A stretch of DNA of 64,000 nt, taken from contig NZ_QOVF01000004.1 in NCBI RefSeq assembly GCF_008365385.1, forward strand, positions 186,001-250,000, given 5' to 3'. Under the pieces are notes generated by a model. It made no database searches and had not been told where the DNA came from. It saw only the letters and a list, made by a program, of their open reading frames with translations. Below are positions 25,614 through 33,763 of this stretch, piece after piece. Source of the stretch: Halopseudomonas laoshanensis (GTDB lineage: Bacteria; Pseudomonadota; Gammaproteobacteria; Pseudomonadales; Pseudomonadaceae). The number at the start of each line of letters is the position of its first letter. Position 1 is the stretch's first letter. Both the position numbers and the translations under genes were made by a program.

Positions 25614-27830
25614 TCAACGTACGGTTAATGGCACGGTCAACACTGTCCCGAAAGCGGACCTGATAGTCGCAGTCGGATTGGCCGGCAATGAAAGCCCTTC
25701 AGTGTTTGCCGACAGCCGCCATTGGCCGGTCAGGCTCAGCGTTGCGGTACCCAGTGACAGGGGGCCGTTATTGGTGCTGACCTCAATGGTGATGGTATTG
25801 CCGGTCGCCAACGAGGTATTGCCACGAAGATCCCAGGTCTGCCGATCATTGCTGCGCAAGCGTAGCAGCGCAGTCGCGACATTGATGGTTTCAGCTGTGG
25901 CGGGTGGTGGAGACACACTGACCGTTACCGTGGCGGGTGCTGACACCGCATTCAGCGCATCCTGTACCTGATAGGTGAAGGTTACATTGAAGGCGCTACT
26001 GACGGTAGCCGGCGGGGTATATCTGACCAGCGAGCCATTGACGCTCACAGTACCCTGGCCATTGGCAGGCTGGGTCAGACCGACGATGCTGAACGGCTGG
26101 TTGTTCTCCGGATCGGTATCATTGGCAAGCACATCAATATCGATCGGAATGGCCAGCGTAGCGGCGCTGTCGTTGACTGCCACCGGTGCCTGGTTGGCGC
26201 TGATGCTGACAGTTACCTGAGCCACATTGGACTGCTCGCCGCGGATATCCTGGGCGCGATAGCTGAAGGTCGCCTGCATCGGTACGTTGGTGATCGGTGG
26301 GGTATACAGCACGCTGGTGCTACCGTTGAGCGCTACACTGCCTTGCCCGGTTGGGGGCTGAGTCAGCGCGACGATGCTTAACGGAATGTCGCCATCAGGG
26401 TCTGTATCATTGCTCACCACATTGATGACGATCGGCACCCCGGAGCTGGTGCTGGCGCTGTCATTGGCTGCCACCGGAGGCTCGTTGTCGCCAGTTGCAG
26501 GTGCGTCATCGACCACACTGACCATTTCGGTGTCAGCGCCGCCCGCAGACGACTTCACGCTGATCCTGGACGGCGGTTGCATCAGGTTGGGTACGCTCAG
26601 GGTCTGGGTAGTACCTGCCTTTGACAGTCGGCCAAAGCCTTCTGCTACCAGGTCCGGCACCTGGACCTCATCGCTGGAAACCGCTTCGATGGTCAGGCTG
26701 TTATTGACCCAGGAGTACTCGGCACTGGTGATTTTCACCACGTCAGTCAAGGGCCTGGATTGCGTGGTTGGCACGGTTGCGCCGCTGGGATTGACTGCCG
26801 TTACAACGATCACCTCAGGCAGCTCGGCCGGAGCCGGCTTGTAGCCAAAGAAATGCCCGTTGTTATCGCCGGTCATATCCACCAGGCAGGGTGAACCGGG
26901 GTTCTCGCCCACCAATTCAATGGACTCCCGGAAGCACACCTCAGCATTACCCACCGAAGTCGCGAACACATCGATGCTGCTGCTTCCGCCAGAGCGGCTA
27001 TAGGTAGCTCGCTCGATCTCGGCTGCGGTGGGCGTAAGGCTGTCAAACACCTTGCCACTCAGGCTAAAGGTGTTGGTCTCGATCGTCCCCGCAGGTCCTT
27101 CGATACGAACGAAGTTGGTGTCGAATGGGCTTCCTGTCATCGGTTCACGCAAGCTCGGGTCGCCTACAAAGCTCTCGGTTAAACCAGTCTCCGGATTAAC
27201 CTCGGTGTAGGGGCCGTTGACGCTCTGCAGGAAGGGACCAACATCGCCCTCCAGAGCACCGTCAAAATCCCCTGGCAAGCCGATGCCAATATCGCGCGTC
27301 ATGTTGATTGCCCGACGGCCTGTGCCGGTCACCTGGATGGTTTCCACGCCGTAAGGGTGGGTGATCACATAGGTGCCAGGTATCGGGATGGTCGCGCGGA
27401 TGCGGATACGGGCAAAGCTGACCTGATCACCGTCCACTGGCGAGTCGCCGGAGAAGGCGGCTTCAAGTGCAGCCACATAGGTTTCCAGCTCGTAGTTGTT
27501 GTTGCCTGCCGCGGGAATGTCCGTCTCGGCCAGCATCCAGAACAGCTCCCCTGGCCAGTTGCCTGGGAATATCATGGGGAGCGTATCGTCGAATACGCCG
27601 GGATCGGCCGCCAAAGCGCACATGGATGCGTTGGCGGTGCGGGAGCTCACCGCCTTGGATCGGCAGAGCTCAAGCGAGAGCTGATTTTCGTCCTGATACC
27701 AGATGGGGAATCCCCCCGATGCGGCGGTATAAGGCCCAAAATCGAGGCTGCTGAGCGCTCCGAAAGCTTGGCCAGCCGTTAGTGCGGCAAGCGCAAGGCT
27801 GGTTGTTAGGGTTTTGTGCCAAATATTCAT
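25614..27830 (-). CDS. Large secreted protein with tandem cadherin/Ig-like domains
   Basis: The 738-residue protein has a Sec signal (LTTSLALAALTAGQAFG). A unique N-terminal region of about 430 residues contains CRSKAVSSRTANASMCALA, PGVFDDTLPMIFPGNWPGE, VITHPYGVETIQV and RDIGIGLPGDFDGALEGDVG. Two Ig/cadherin-like modules follow (about 455-545 and 555-645; EPPVAANDSASTSSG, NVVSNDTDPDGD, DVLANDTDPENN), then a C-terminal beta domain. The first 430 residues are paralogous to the next gene. No LPXTG, autotransporter or type I signal is evident, so it is a candidate substrate of the adjacent type II-like system or a matrix protein. Function unknown. Confidence 0.85.
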   Translation of the reverse strand: MNIWHKTLTTSLALAALTAGQAFGALSSLDFGPYTAASGGFPIWYQDENQLSLELCRSKAVSSRTANASMCALAADPGVFDDTLPMIFPGNWPGELFWMLAETDIPAAGNNNYELETYVAALEAAFSGDSPVDGDQVSFARIRIRATIPIPGTYVITHPYGVETIQVTGTGRRAINMTRDIGIGLPGDFDGALEGDVGPFLQSVNGPYTEVNPETGLTESFVGDPSLREPMTGSPFDTNFVRIEGPAGTIETNTFSLSGKVFDSLTPTAAEIERATYSRSGGSSSIDVFATSVGNAEVCFRESIELVGENPGSPCLVDMTGDNNGHFFGYKPAPAELPEVIVVTAVNPSGATVPTTQSRPLTDVVKITSAEYSWVNNSLTIEAVSSDEVQVPDLVAEGFGRLSKAGTTQTLSVPNLMQPPSRISVKSSAGGADTEMVSVVDDAPATGDNEPPVAANDSASTSSGVPIVINVVSNDTDPDGDIPLSIVALTQPPTGQGSVALNGSTSVLYTPPITNVPMQATFSYRAQDIRGEQSNVAQVTVSISANQAPVAVNDSAATLAIPIDIDVLANDTDPENNQPFSIVGLTQPANGQGTVSVNGSLVRYTPPATVSSAFNVTFTYQVQDALNAVSAPATVTVSVSPPPATAETINVATALLRLRSNDRQTWDLRGNTSLATGNTITIEVSTNNGPLSLGTATLSLTGQWRLSANTEGLSLPANPTATIRSAFGTVLTVPLTVR

Positions 27831-27863
27831 GGTGCCTCCTGACCTTAGAGCCGGCTAGCTTTC

Positions 27864-29222
27864 CTAGGGGAGAATGGTGACTTCTTCAACATCGACGCCG
27901 CCATTGGACGAGGTCACGTTGATACTGGCGGGCGGGATAGGTGTGACGCCGGTCACCAACTGCTTGATGGCGCCAGTCCCGCTCAAATCCCCAATGGGTC
28001 CGCTGTTGCCGGTCACGCTCAGCACCGGTGGGCTGGTTTTATCGCTGGATTCGGCTTCAACAGTCAGCTGCGCAGTCGACAGGCTGTATTCAGCGCGATG
28101 GATGATCACTTGATCGACGATCTGCGCCTGCGCGGTGGTAGCGGAACTGCTGGGTATTGCCAGGCTGTTGTCGGCGGTAACGCTGATACTGCCGAGCACC
28201 GTTGGGATCTCACTGGACTGCCCGTACCAGTTTCCGGTGGTGTTCTCCTCGCTCATCACATGGGAGGTACCGCCGGTATCGCTGAATTGGGCTGTGCCGG
28301 GAGGCGGGGGAGCCAGAGCGAATACATCCTGCCGAGCGACAACGCCGTCTTCACCGGTCTGGCGTGAATAGGTGGCGCGGTCGATTTTTAGCGGTGTCGG
28401 CAAGGCAACATCCGAAAGCATGCCGGTAATGGCAAACAGGTTGGTGCGCAGATCAATGCCGTTAGGCCCTTCGATACGGACGTAGTTGGTGGCGAACGGG
28501 CTGCCGGTCACTTCTTCCTCAATGTTCGGGTCGCCAACATAGGTATCCACCTCACCGGTATCCGGATTGGTTTCGGTATAGGGACCATTGATGCCGCGCA
28601 GGAACGGGCCCACGTCGCCAGCCAAAGCACCGATGAACTGACCATCGCTGGCAATGCCGATATCGCGGGTCATGTTGATCACCCGGTCACCACCATCTTC
28701 GGCTATGGCTTCGGCGGTGATGTCGAATACATCTACGCCGTAGGGGTGGGTAACCGTATAAACCCCTGGAACAGTCAAATCGACGCGAATGCGAATGCGT
28801 GAAAAGGCGACCTGATCGCCGTCAATTGGCCCATCCCCGCTGAAGGCGGCTTCCAGAGCTGCGCCAAAATCCAGTGCAATGCCGGTGGCGGCATCTTCAA
28901 TGGCAGCATTGGCCATGAACCAGAATGCTTCGCTGGGGAAGTTGCCTGGGAAGGCAAAGGGCAGAGTATCGTCGAACACGCCGGGCTCGGGTCCCAGCCC
29001 GCACATGTAGGTGCCTGCGCCGCCACCTGCGCGTGAGCTGAGCGCTCGGGACAGACACAAATCCAACGCGCGTCCATGAGTGTCCTGGTACCAGGCGGGG
29101 AAATTGGCATTCGCCGGTACATAGGGTCCGGGGTCCACGGTATACAGCGCTGCTTGAGCGATGCCTGCGCACAGCCCTCCGATGATTATCAGCGCTGATG
29201 TTTTCGAAACAGAGCTGCGCAT
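27864..29222 (-). CDS. Secreted protein, short paralogue of the Ig-domain protein
   Basis: The 452-residue protein starts at ATG 29222 after GGAGG. It has a signal peptide (ALIIIGGLCAGIAQAA) and the same core as the preceding entry: YTVDPGPYVPANANFPAWYQ, CLSRALSSRA, GVFDDTLPFAFPGNFPSE, THPYGVDVFDI, RDIGIASDGQFIGALAGDVG and GSPFATNYVRIEGP. It stops where the longer paralogue begins its Ig repeats. First gene of the minus-strand cluster, just below a sigma-54 promoter. I do not recognise a characterised family. Paired Cys near residues 45-75 are conserved between the two. Confidence 0.85.
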   Translation of the reverse strand: MRSSVSKTSALIIIGGLCAGIAQAALYTVDPGPYVPANANFPAWYQDTHGRALDLCLSRALSSRAGGGAGTYMCGLGPEPGVFDDTLPFAFPGNFPSEAFWFMANAAIEDAATGIALDFGAALEAAFSGDGPIDGDQVAFSRIRIRVDLTVPGVYTVTHPYGVDVFDITAEAIAEDGGDRVINMTRDIGIASDGQFIGALAGDVGPFLRGINGPYTETNPDTGEVDTYVGDPNIEEEVTGSPFATNYVRIEGPNGIDLRTNLFAITGMLSDVALPTPLKIDRATYSRQTGEDGVVARQDVFALAPPPPGTAQFSDTGGTSHVMSEENTTGNWYGQSSEIPTVLGSISVTADNSLAIPSSSATTAQAQIVDQVIIHRAEYSLSTAQLTVEAESSDKTSPPVLSVTGNSGPIGDLSGTGAIKQLVTGVTPIPPASINVTSSNGGVDVEEVTILP

Positions 29223-29248
29223 GAGTAATTCCTCCTGCAAGTGGGGTG

Positions 29249-29275
29249 GGCCTGGCTTGCTTTTTGAGCCAGGCC
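29249..29275 (-). other. 5'-terminal mRNA hairpin of the secreted-protein cluster
   Basis: GGCCTGGCT and AGCCAGGCC form a perfect 9-bp stem around a 9-base loop. The sigma-54 promoter immediately upstream predicts a transcript start at about 29275, so the RNA would open with this hairpin, a known way to protect an mRNA 5' end from decay. Confidence 0.6.
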
Positions 29276-29285
29276 ATCATCCCTA

Positions 29286-29301
29286 AGCAGCTTCTGTACC
29301 A
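29286..29301 (-). promoter_or_regulatory. Sigma-54 promoter of the secreted-protein/curlin cluster
   Basis: On the minus strand the motif reads TGGTACAGAAGCTGCT: GG and GC are exactly 10 bp apart. It is 64 bp upstream of ATG 29222 and matches the consensus less well at -24 (TGGTAC) than the oxidase promoter. Confidence 0.62.
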
Positions 29302-29363
29302 GATCGTTTTATCGGGCTGTAACCAGCGTAATAGACAGGCTGTGAATAATGGAGGTTGGAGAG

Positions 29364-29415
29364 GGGAGGCATGGAATGGGGGTATTCCCCCGTTAATGGG
29401 CCAGTTTAGGGGGAG
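29364..29415. promoter_or_regulatory. Candidate activator-binding repeats between the secreted-protein cluster and the kinase gene
   Basis: The 290-bp divergent gap holds GGGGAGG, GGGGGTATTCCCCC (a near-perfect inverted repeat at 29378-29391) and TTAGGGGGAG. This is the same GGGGAA/TTCCCC vocabulary as upstream of the oxidase and secretion operons, 65-130 bp upstream of the minus-strand sigma-54 promoter. It could also feed back on the kinase gene at 29511. Confidence 0.5.
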
Positions 29416-29510
29416 CCGCCGGTCGGCTGATCTGGCGGCAACTGACGAAGGGCGCTTGATCTGTGCTGGCCGTGGGCTATAACTGTACTGTCGGCAAGGA
29501 TGGAGTGGCT

Positions 29511-30974
29511 ATGATAAATGTCACATCGCACTGGACGGAATCCAAGATCGAGCCCGACTCAGTTATAACACCGGGTAGCCGGCCTTTTAATCTATTGCGC
29601 TGGTATTCCTGGCTGAGCCTGATCCTGATCTCTGCGGTCGCTCTGGTACTGGGCGCCGTGTCTGCGCATTTCGTCGTAAACGAGAGTATTGAACGTGACC
29701 TGATGCTTAGCGCGCAGTTCGTCAGGGCAGTGGCTGAAGCAGAAATCAGGCATTCGGTCCTGCCTGAGACTCTGACCATGGGCGATCTGGTCGACCTGCG
29801 GCGTCTGGCAGATGCTGATCTGCCTCTCGAAGTGGTTCATGACGTGCGCGGCGAATTTCTCGACCATATCACCCATCTTCCCGACGCTCTACTGGCGAAT
29901 ATCTACGCCACCGACCGCCGTGTTATCTGGTCTACCAACCCTGACCTCATAGGTCATCAAAGCGCAGCCAACGGTAACCTGGATGAAGCGTTCAGCTCAA
30001 AAGGACGGGTGGGCTCCACTTATTTTCATGTGTCTGCAGAAAATCACCACGAGGAACAGCAGTTTATCCGACATCCGCGCACCTTCTTCATTGAGAACTA
30101 TATTCCTCTGCTGGATCTGAACGGCGACGTTGCAATAGTCGTCGAAATCTACAAGGAGCCCAATGATCTGGTCGCCAGGATCAAGCGCGGCATATGGCTG
30201 ATCGCATCGACGACCATCATTGGCGCGGCGACGCTTTATCTAGGGCTGTTCTGGATTGTGCGCAGAGCATCCCTGGTGCTGGCCTATCAGCAGCAGAAAC
30301 TGGTTGAGAACGAAACCTATGTGGCGATGGGCGAAATGTCTTCCGCTATAGCCCACAGTTTGCGTAACCCGCTGGCTACCATCCGCTCCAGTGCCGAGCT
30401 GGCGCTGGAACTTGATCAGGAGCCGGCGAAGAAAAACATCAACGATATTATCAACCAGGTCGACCGCATGTCTGCCTGGGTACGTGAGCTTCTGCAGACC
30501 TCGCGCCCAATGTCCAGCCGGGTCAGGCCCGTCGAACTGGTGCCCGCGATTGAAGAAGCCCTGAGCGCGTGCCAGTTGCAGCTGCAGACCTTTCGCATCG
30601 ACGTCGATTTCGCGCCGCAGGAACAACCTCTGGTGCTGGCCCATCGCGTACTGCTGTCGCAGGTGCTGAACAGCGTGCTGTCCAATGCCATTGAAGCCAT
30701 GCCCCACGGCGGGGTGCTGCGGCTGAAGATGGATACGGACACCGCCGCCGGCAAGCTGGTGCTGTCCATCAGCGATACCGGCAACGGCATGTCCCATCAA
30801 CAGCGCACGATGGCCTTCAAACCCTTTTTTACAACGAAACAGGGGGGCCTGGGAGTGGGCCTGGTTACAGTTAAACGGATCATGGAGCGATTCGGCGGCA
30901 AGGTAAGTCTGAGCAGCTATGAGCAACGTGGTACCACGATCAATTTGGGGTTCAGTCTGGCCCAAGGATCATGA
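29511..30974 (+). CDS. Membrane sensor histidine kinase (NtrB/MnxS-like)
   Basis: The 487-residue protein has two transmembrane helices (about 25-50, LSLILISAVALVLGAVSAHF; and about 225-250, LIASTTIIGAATLYLGLFWI) flanking a periplasmic sensor domain of about 175 residues. The kinase core follows: H-box AIAHSLRNPLATIRSS, N-box NAIEAMPHGG, G1 ISDTGNGM and G2 GLGVGLVTVKRIM. ATG 29511 follows an AAGGATGGAG site; a GTG at 29463 would add 16 residues ahead of it. It overlaps the regulator gene by 4 bp. P. putida GB-1 controls Mn(II) oxidation through MnxS1/MnxS2 kinases and the sigma-54 activator MnxR; this pair is a plausible counterpart. Confidence 0.88.
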   Translation: MINVTSHWTESKIEPDSVITPGSRPFNLLRWYSWLSLILISAVALVLGAVSAHFVVNESIERDLMLSAQFVRAVAEAEIRHSVLPETLTMGDLVDLRRLADADLPLEVVHDVRGEFLDHITHLPDALLANIYATDRRVIWSTNPDLIGHQSAANGNLDEAFSSKGRVGSTYFHVSAENHHEEQQFIRHPRTFFIENYIPLLDLNGDVAIVVEIYKEPNDLVARIKRGIWLIASTTIIGAATLYLGLFWIVRRASLVLAYQQQKLVENETYVAMGEMSSAIAHSLRNPLATIRSSAELALELDQEPAKKNINDIINQVDRMSAWVRELLQTSRPMSSRVRPVELVPAIEEALSACQLQLQTFRIDVDFAPQEQPLVLAHRVLLSQVLNSVLSNAIEAMPHGGVLRLKMDTDTAAGKLVLSISDTGNGMSHQQRTMAFKPFFTTKQGGLGVGLVTVKRIMERFGGKVSLSSYEQRGTTINLGFSLAQGS

Positions 30975-32404
30975 CGATGGATAAGACAATTCTGGTAGTA
31001 GAAGATGATCGCCTGTTGGCAGAAAACATCCAAAATTATCTTCAACGAAGGGACTACGAAGCGGTGATCTGCGATTCCGCCGAAAGGGCATTGGAATTGC
31101 TGAATACCACTCGTCCTGACATTGTGCTGACGGATAACTCCTTGCCGGGCATGAGCGGCATCGAGCTGATCAGAAAATTGCAGGCCAGCGCGCCCAACTT
31201 GAAAACCATCATGATGACGGGCTACGGCAATATCGAAAATGCGGTGGAGGCGATGCAGGCCGGCGCCTTCCATTACCTGACCAAACCCATCGCGCTATCC
31301 GAGTTGAAAGTGCTGATGGAGAAGGCCTTCGGTACGCTGAAACTGGAGCAAAAGCTGTCGTTTTACCAGAAACGCGAAGCTGAAAACGCCGGCTTTGAAA
31401 CCCTGGTTGGCGGATCGCCGGCGATGCTGGCGTTGAAGGATCGCATCACCAGAATCCTGGCTGCCGAAAGTCTGATGAAAAATACCGATTTGCCGGTTGT
31501 ACTGATAGAAGGGGAGACCGGTACCGGAAAGGAGCTGGTAGCGCGCGCCTTGCACTTCGAAGGCGCCAGGCGTGATAACCCGTTCGTTGAAATCAATTGC
31601 GCCGCCATTCCGCCGCAGTTGCTCGAAGCCGAACTCTTCGGTCATGAAAAAGGCGCTTTTACCGATGCCAAGGAGCGCCGCTTGGGTCTGGTCGAAACCG
31701 CCGATGGCGGCACCCTGTTTCTGGATGAAGTAGGCGAGCTGGATCTGGCCATGCAAGCCAAGCTGCTCAAGTTGCTGGAAGACCGTTCCGTGCGCCGGGT
31801 AGGTTCGGCCAAGGAGCGCAAGGTGGATGTGCGCATCATCAGCGCTACGAACTGTGATCTGGAACAAATGGTACGTCAGGGTCGTTTCCGCAAGGATCTG
31901 TTTTTCCGCCTGCGTATTATTTCGCTCAAGGTCCCGAGTCTGCGGGACCGCGGCGCAGACGTGCTGTTGTTGGCGCGGTACTTTCTGGATCTGCATGGCA
32001 AACGCTACGGCAAGCCCAACCTGCAGTTCTCCCGCGATGCGGAAGATCTCATCGCCAGCTACAGTTGGCCGGGCAATGTCCGGGAGCTGAAAAACATGCT
32101 GGAACAGGCTGCTCTACTGGCGCCGGACCAGATAGTAAGCGTCGCTCAACTGAGTGTCTGCCCCAGCCTGGCGACCACTTACGCCCGGCGGATAGGTGAT
32201 CTGGAAAACACCCGGTTTACCCGGCAAACGGATAACAGCGAAGAGGTATCCGGCGGCAGCTGCGGAAAGGACAAGGTCCTGGGCGCGCTGGAACGCACCG
32301 ACTGGAACGTGACCAAGTCAGCGCGGATGCTGGGCATAACGCGGGACATGTTGCGCTACAAGATCGAGAAGATGGGCCTGGTGCGGCCTGAGCGGCATTC
32401 GTGA
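30971..32404 (+). CDS. NtrC-family sigma-54-dependent response regulator (MnxR-like)
   Basis: The 477-residue protein has a receiver (residues 1-125; ILVVEDD, phospho-Asp in IVLTDNSLPGMSG, KPIALSEL), an AAA+ domain (Walker A GETGTGKELVARA, Walker B GGTLFLDEVGEL, arginine finger region RKDLFFRLRI) and a Fis-type HTH (NVTKSARMLGITRDMLRYKI). The sigma-54 contact loop reads GAFTDA where most activators have GAFTGA. It is co-transcribed with the upstream kinase by a 4-bp overlap. It is the only sigma-54 activator in the window, while four sigma-54 promoters lie within 29 kb, so it is the obvious candidate to drive them. Confidence 0.9.
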   Translation: MTMDKTILVVEDDRLLAENIQNYLQRRDYEAVICDSAERALELLNTTRPDIVLTDNSLPGMSGIELIRKLQASAPNLKTIMMTGYGNIENAVEAMQAGAFHYLTKPIALSELKVLMEKAFGTLKLEQKLSFYQKREAENAGFETLVGGSPAMLALKDRITRILAAESLMKNTDLPVVLIEGETGTGKELVARALHFEGARRDNPFVEINCAAIPPQLLEAELFGHEKGAFTDAKERRLGLVETADGGTLFLDEVGELDLAMQAKLLKLLEDRSVRRVGSAKERKVDVRIISATNCDLEQMVRQGRFRKDLFFRLRIISLKVPSLRDRGADVLLLARYFLDLHGKRYGKPNLQFSRDAEDLIASYSWPGNVRELKNMLEQAALLAPDQIVSVAQLSVCPSLATTYARRIGDLENTRFTRQTDNSEEVSGGSCGKDKVLGALERTDWNVTKSARMLGITRDMLRYKIEKMGLVRPERHS

Positions 32405-32509
32405 AGCGAGGGCGCTAGCTTTATCCAGAGCCTGCTGGGAACATGAGGGGCCGGGTTGTGGTCAATCTGGCTTGAGTTGATCCTTCCGCCCTCGTCATGG
32501 AGCCGTTGC

Positions 32510-33724
32510 ATGGCCGCCCCCCAGAATGCGATCCCGTCCGCGAATACGCAGCAGGCGTTATCGCCCCAGACCGTATTCACCCTGGCTGCCGGTGCCGGCC
32601 TCAGTGTTGCCTCCATCTACTACAGTCACCCGATGTTACCCAGCATGGGCGCAGAGCTGCGCGTCAGCGTGGCGGCCATTGGACTGGTGGCGACCCTGAC
32701 GCAGGTTGGCTATGCCCTTGGCCTGTTGTTGCTGATTCCGCTGGGGGATCGTTTTGACCGGCGCAACGTCATTCTCGCCAAGGGTTTGCTGCTGGCGCTG
32801 GCGCTGGTGCTCTGTAGCCTGTCTGGAACGGTCAATACGCTGCTGCTGACCAGCCTGCTGATCGGCGCCGCCGCAACCCTCGCCCAGGATATCGTCCCGG
32901 CCTCGGCGGCACTGGCCCCTGAAACTACGCGCGGTAAAACCGTCGGCAGCGTCATGACCGGCCTGCTGGTGGGGATTCTGTTGTCCCGGGTGATCAGTGG
33001 TTTTGTTGGCGAGTACCTGGGTTGGCGCGTGATGTATGGGCTGGCTGCGGTCAGCATAGTGCTGATTACGCTATGCCTGTGGCGCGTCCTGCCGCGCTTT
33101 ACACCCAATACCGGTGTCAGCTATGCAAAGCTGTTGCTGTCGATGGGGCTGCTCTGGCGCCAGTACCCGGCGCTGCGTTATGCCGCCTTCGCCCAATGTC
33201 TGTTGGCGGTGGCCTTCAGCGCCTTCTGGACCACGCTGGCCATCATGCTGTACGACGACTTCGGCCTCGGCAGCGCCACCGCCGGACTGTTCGGCCTGGC
33301 CGGTGTTGCTGGCGCCCTGATCGCTCCGCTGGCCGGTAAACAGGCCGACCGCTTTGGCCCACACCGGGTCACCTTGGTCGGCGCGGTTATCGTCATCGTC
33401 TCCTTCGCTTCGATGTTTCTACTGCCGTTACTGGATACCCAGAGCCGGCTGATTCTGATTGCATTAAGCGCGCTCGGGTTTGATCTGGGCGTACAGGCCA
33501 CCCTGATAGCACATCAAACGCTGATCTATGACCTGGATCCCGAGGCCCGCGGGCGTCTGAACGCAGTGTTCTTTACCACGATGTTTGTCGGCATGGCCGC
33601 AGGCTCCGCGCTCGGCGCGTTCTTGCTGGCCAACGTCGGCTGGCTGGGCGTGGTCGCGCTGGCGACCTTGGCAGGGGTGGGCTGTTTGCTGATTCGGTTG
33701 GGGGCAGGGCGGAGAACTGTTTGA
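32510..33724 (+). CDS. MFS transporter
   Basis: The 404-residue 12-helix permease has the motif-A-like GDRFDRRNVI between helices 2 and 3 and a second copy GKQADRFGPHRVT in the C-terminal half, with HQTLIYDLDPEARGRLNA near helix 11, as in the AraJ/YnfM-type drug-sugar efflux group. ATG 32510 follows GGAG; the open frame extends upstream to 32456 without a better site. It lies 106 bp after the response regulator, but there is no reason to link it to that system. Substrate unknown. Confidence 0.85.
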   Translation: MAAPQNAIPSANTQQALSPQTVFTLAAGAGLSVASIYYSHPMLPSMGAELRVSVAAIGLVATLTQVGYALGLLLLIPLGDRFDRRNVILAKGLLLALALVLCSLSGTVNTLLLTSLLIGAAATLAQDIVPASAALAPETTRGKTVGSVMTGLLVGILLSRVISGFVGEYLGWRVMYGLAAVSIVLITLCLWRVLPRFTPNTGVSYAKLLLSMGLLWRQYPALRYAAFAQCLLAVAFSAFWTTLAIMLYDDFGLGSATAGLFGLAGVAGALIAPLAGKQADRFGPHRVTLVGAVIVIVSFASMFLLPLLDTQSRLILIALSALGFDLGVQATLIAHQTLIYDLDPEARGRLNAVFFTTMFVGMAAGSALGAFLLANVGWLGVVALATLAGVGCLLIRLGAGRRTV

Positions 33725-33763
33725 ATCAGACCTGCCGGCAAATTTATAGCTCAGGGCAAGCCA

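Noticed and set aside
32510..33724. MFS transporter as part of the oxidase/curli system because it follows the regulator gene
   Set aside because: It is 106 bp downstream with its own ribosome site, has no sigma-54 motif and is a generic efflux permease; nothing links it to the system.
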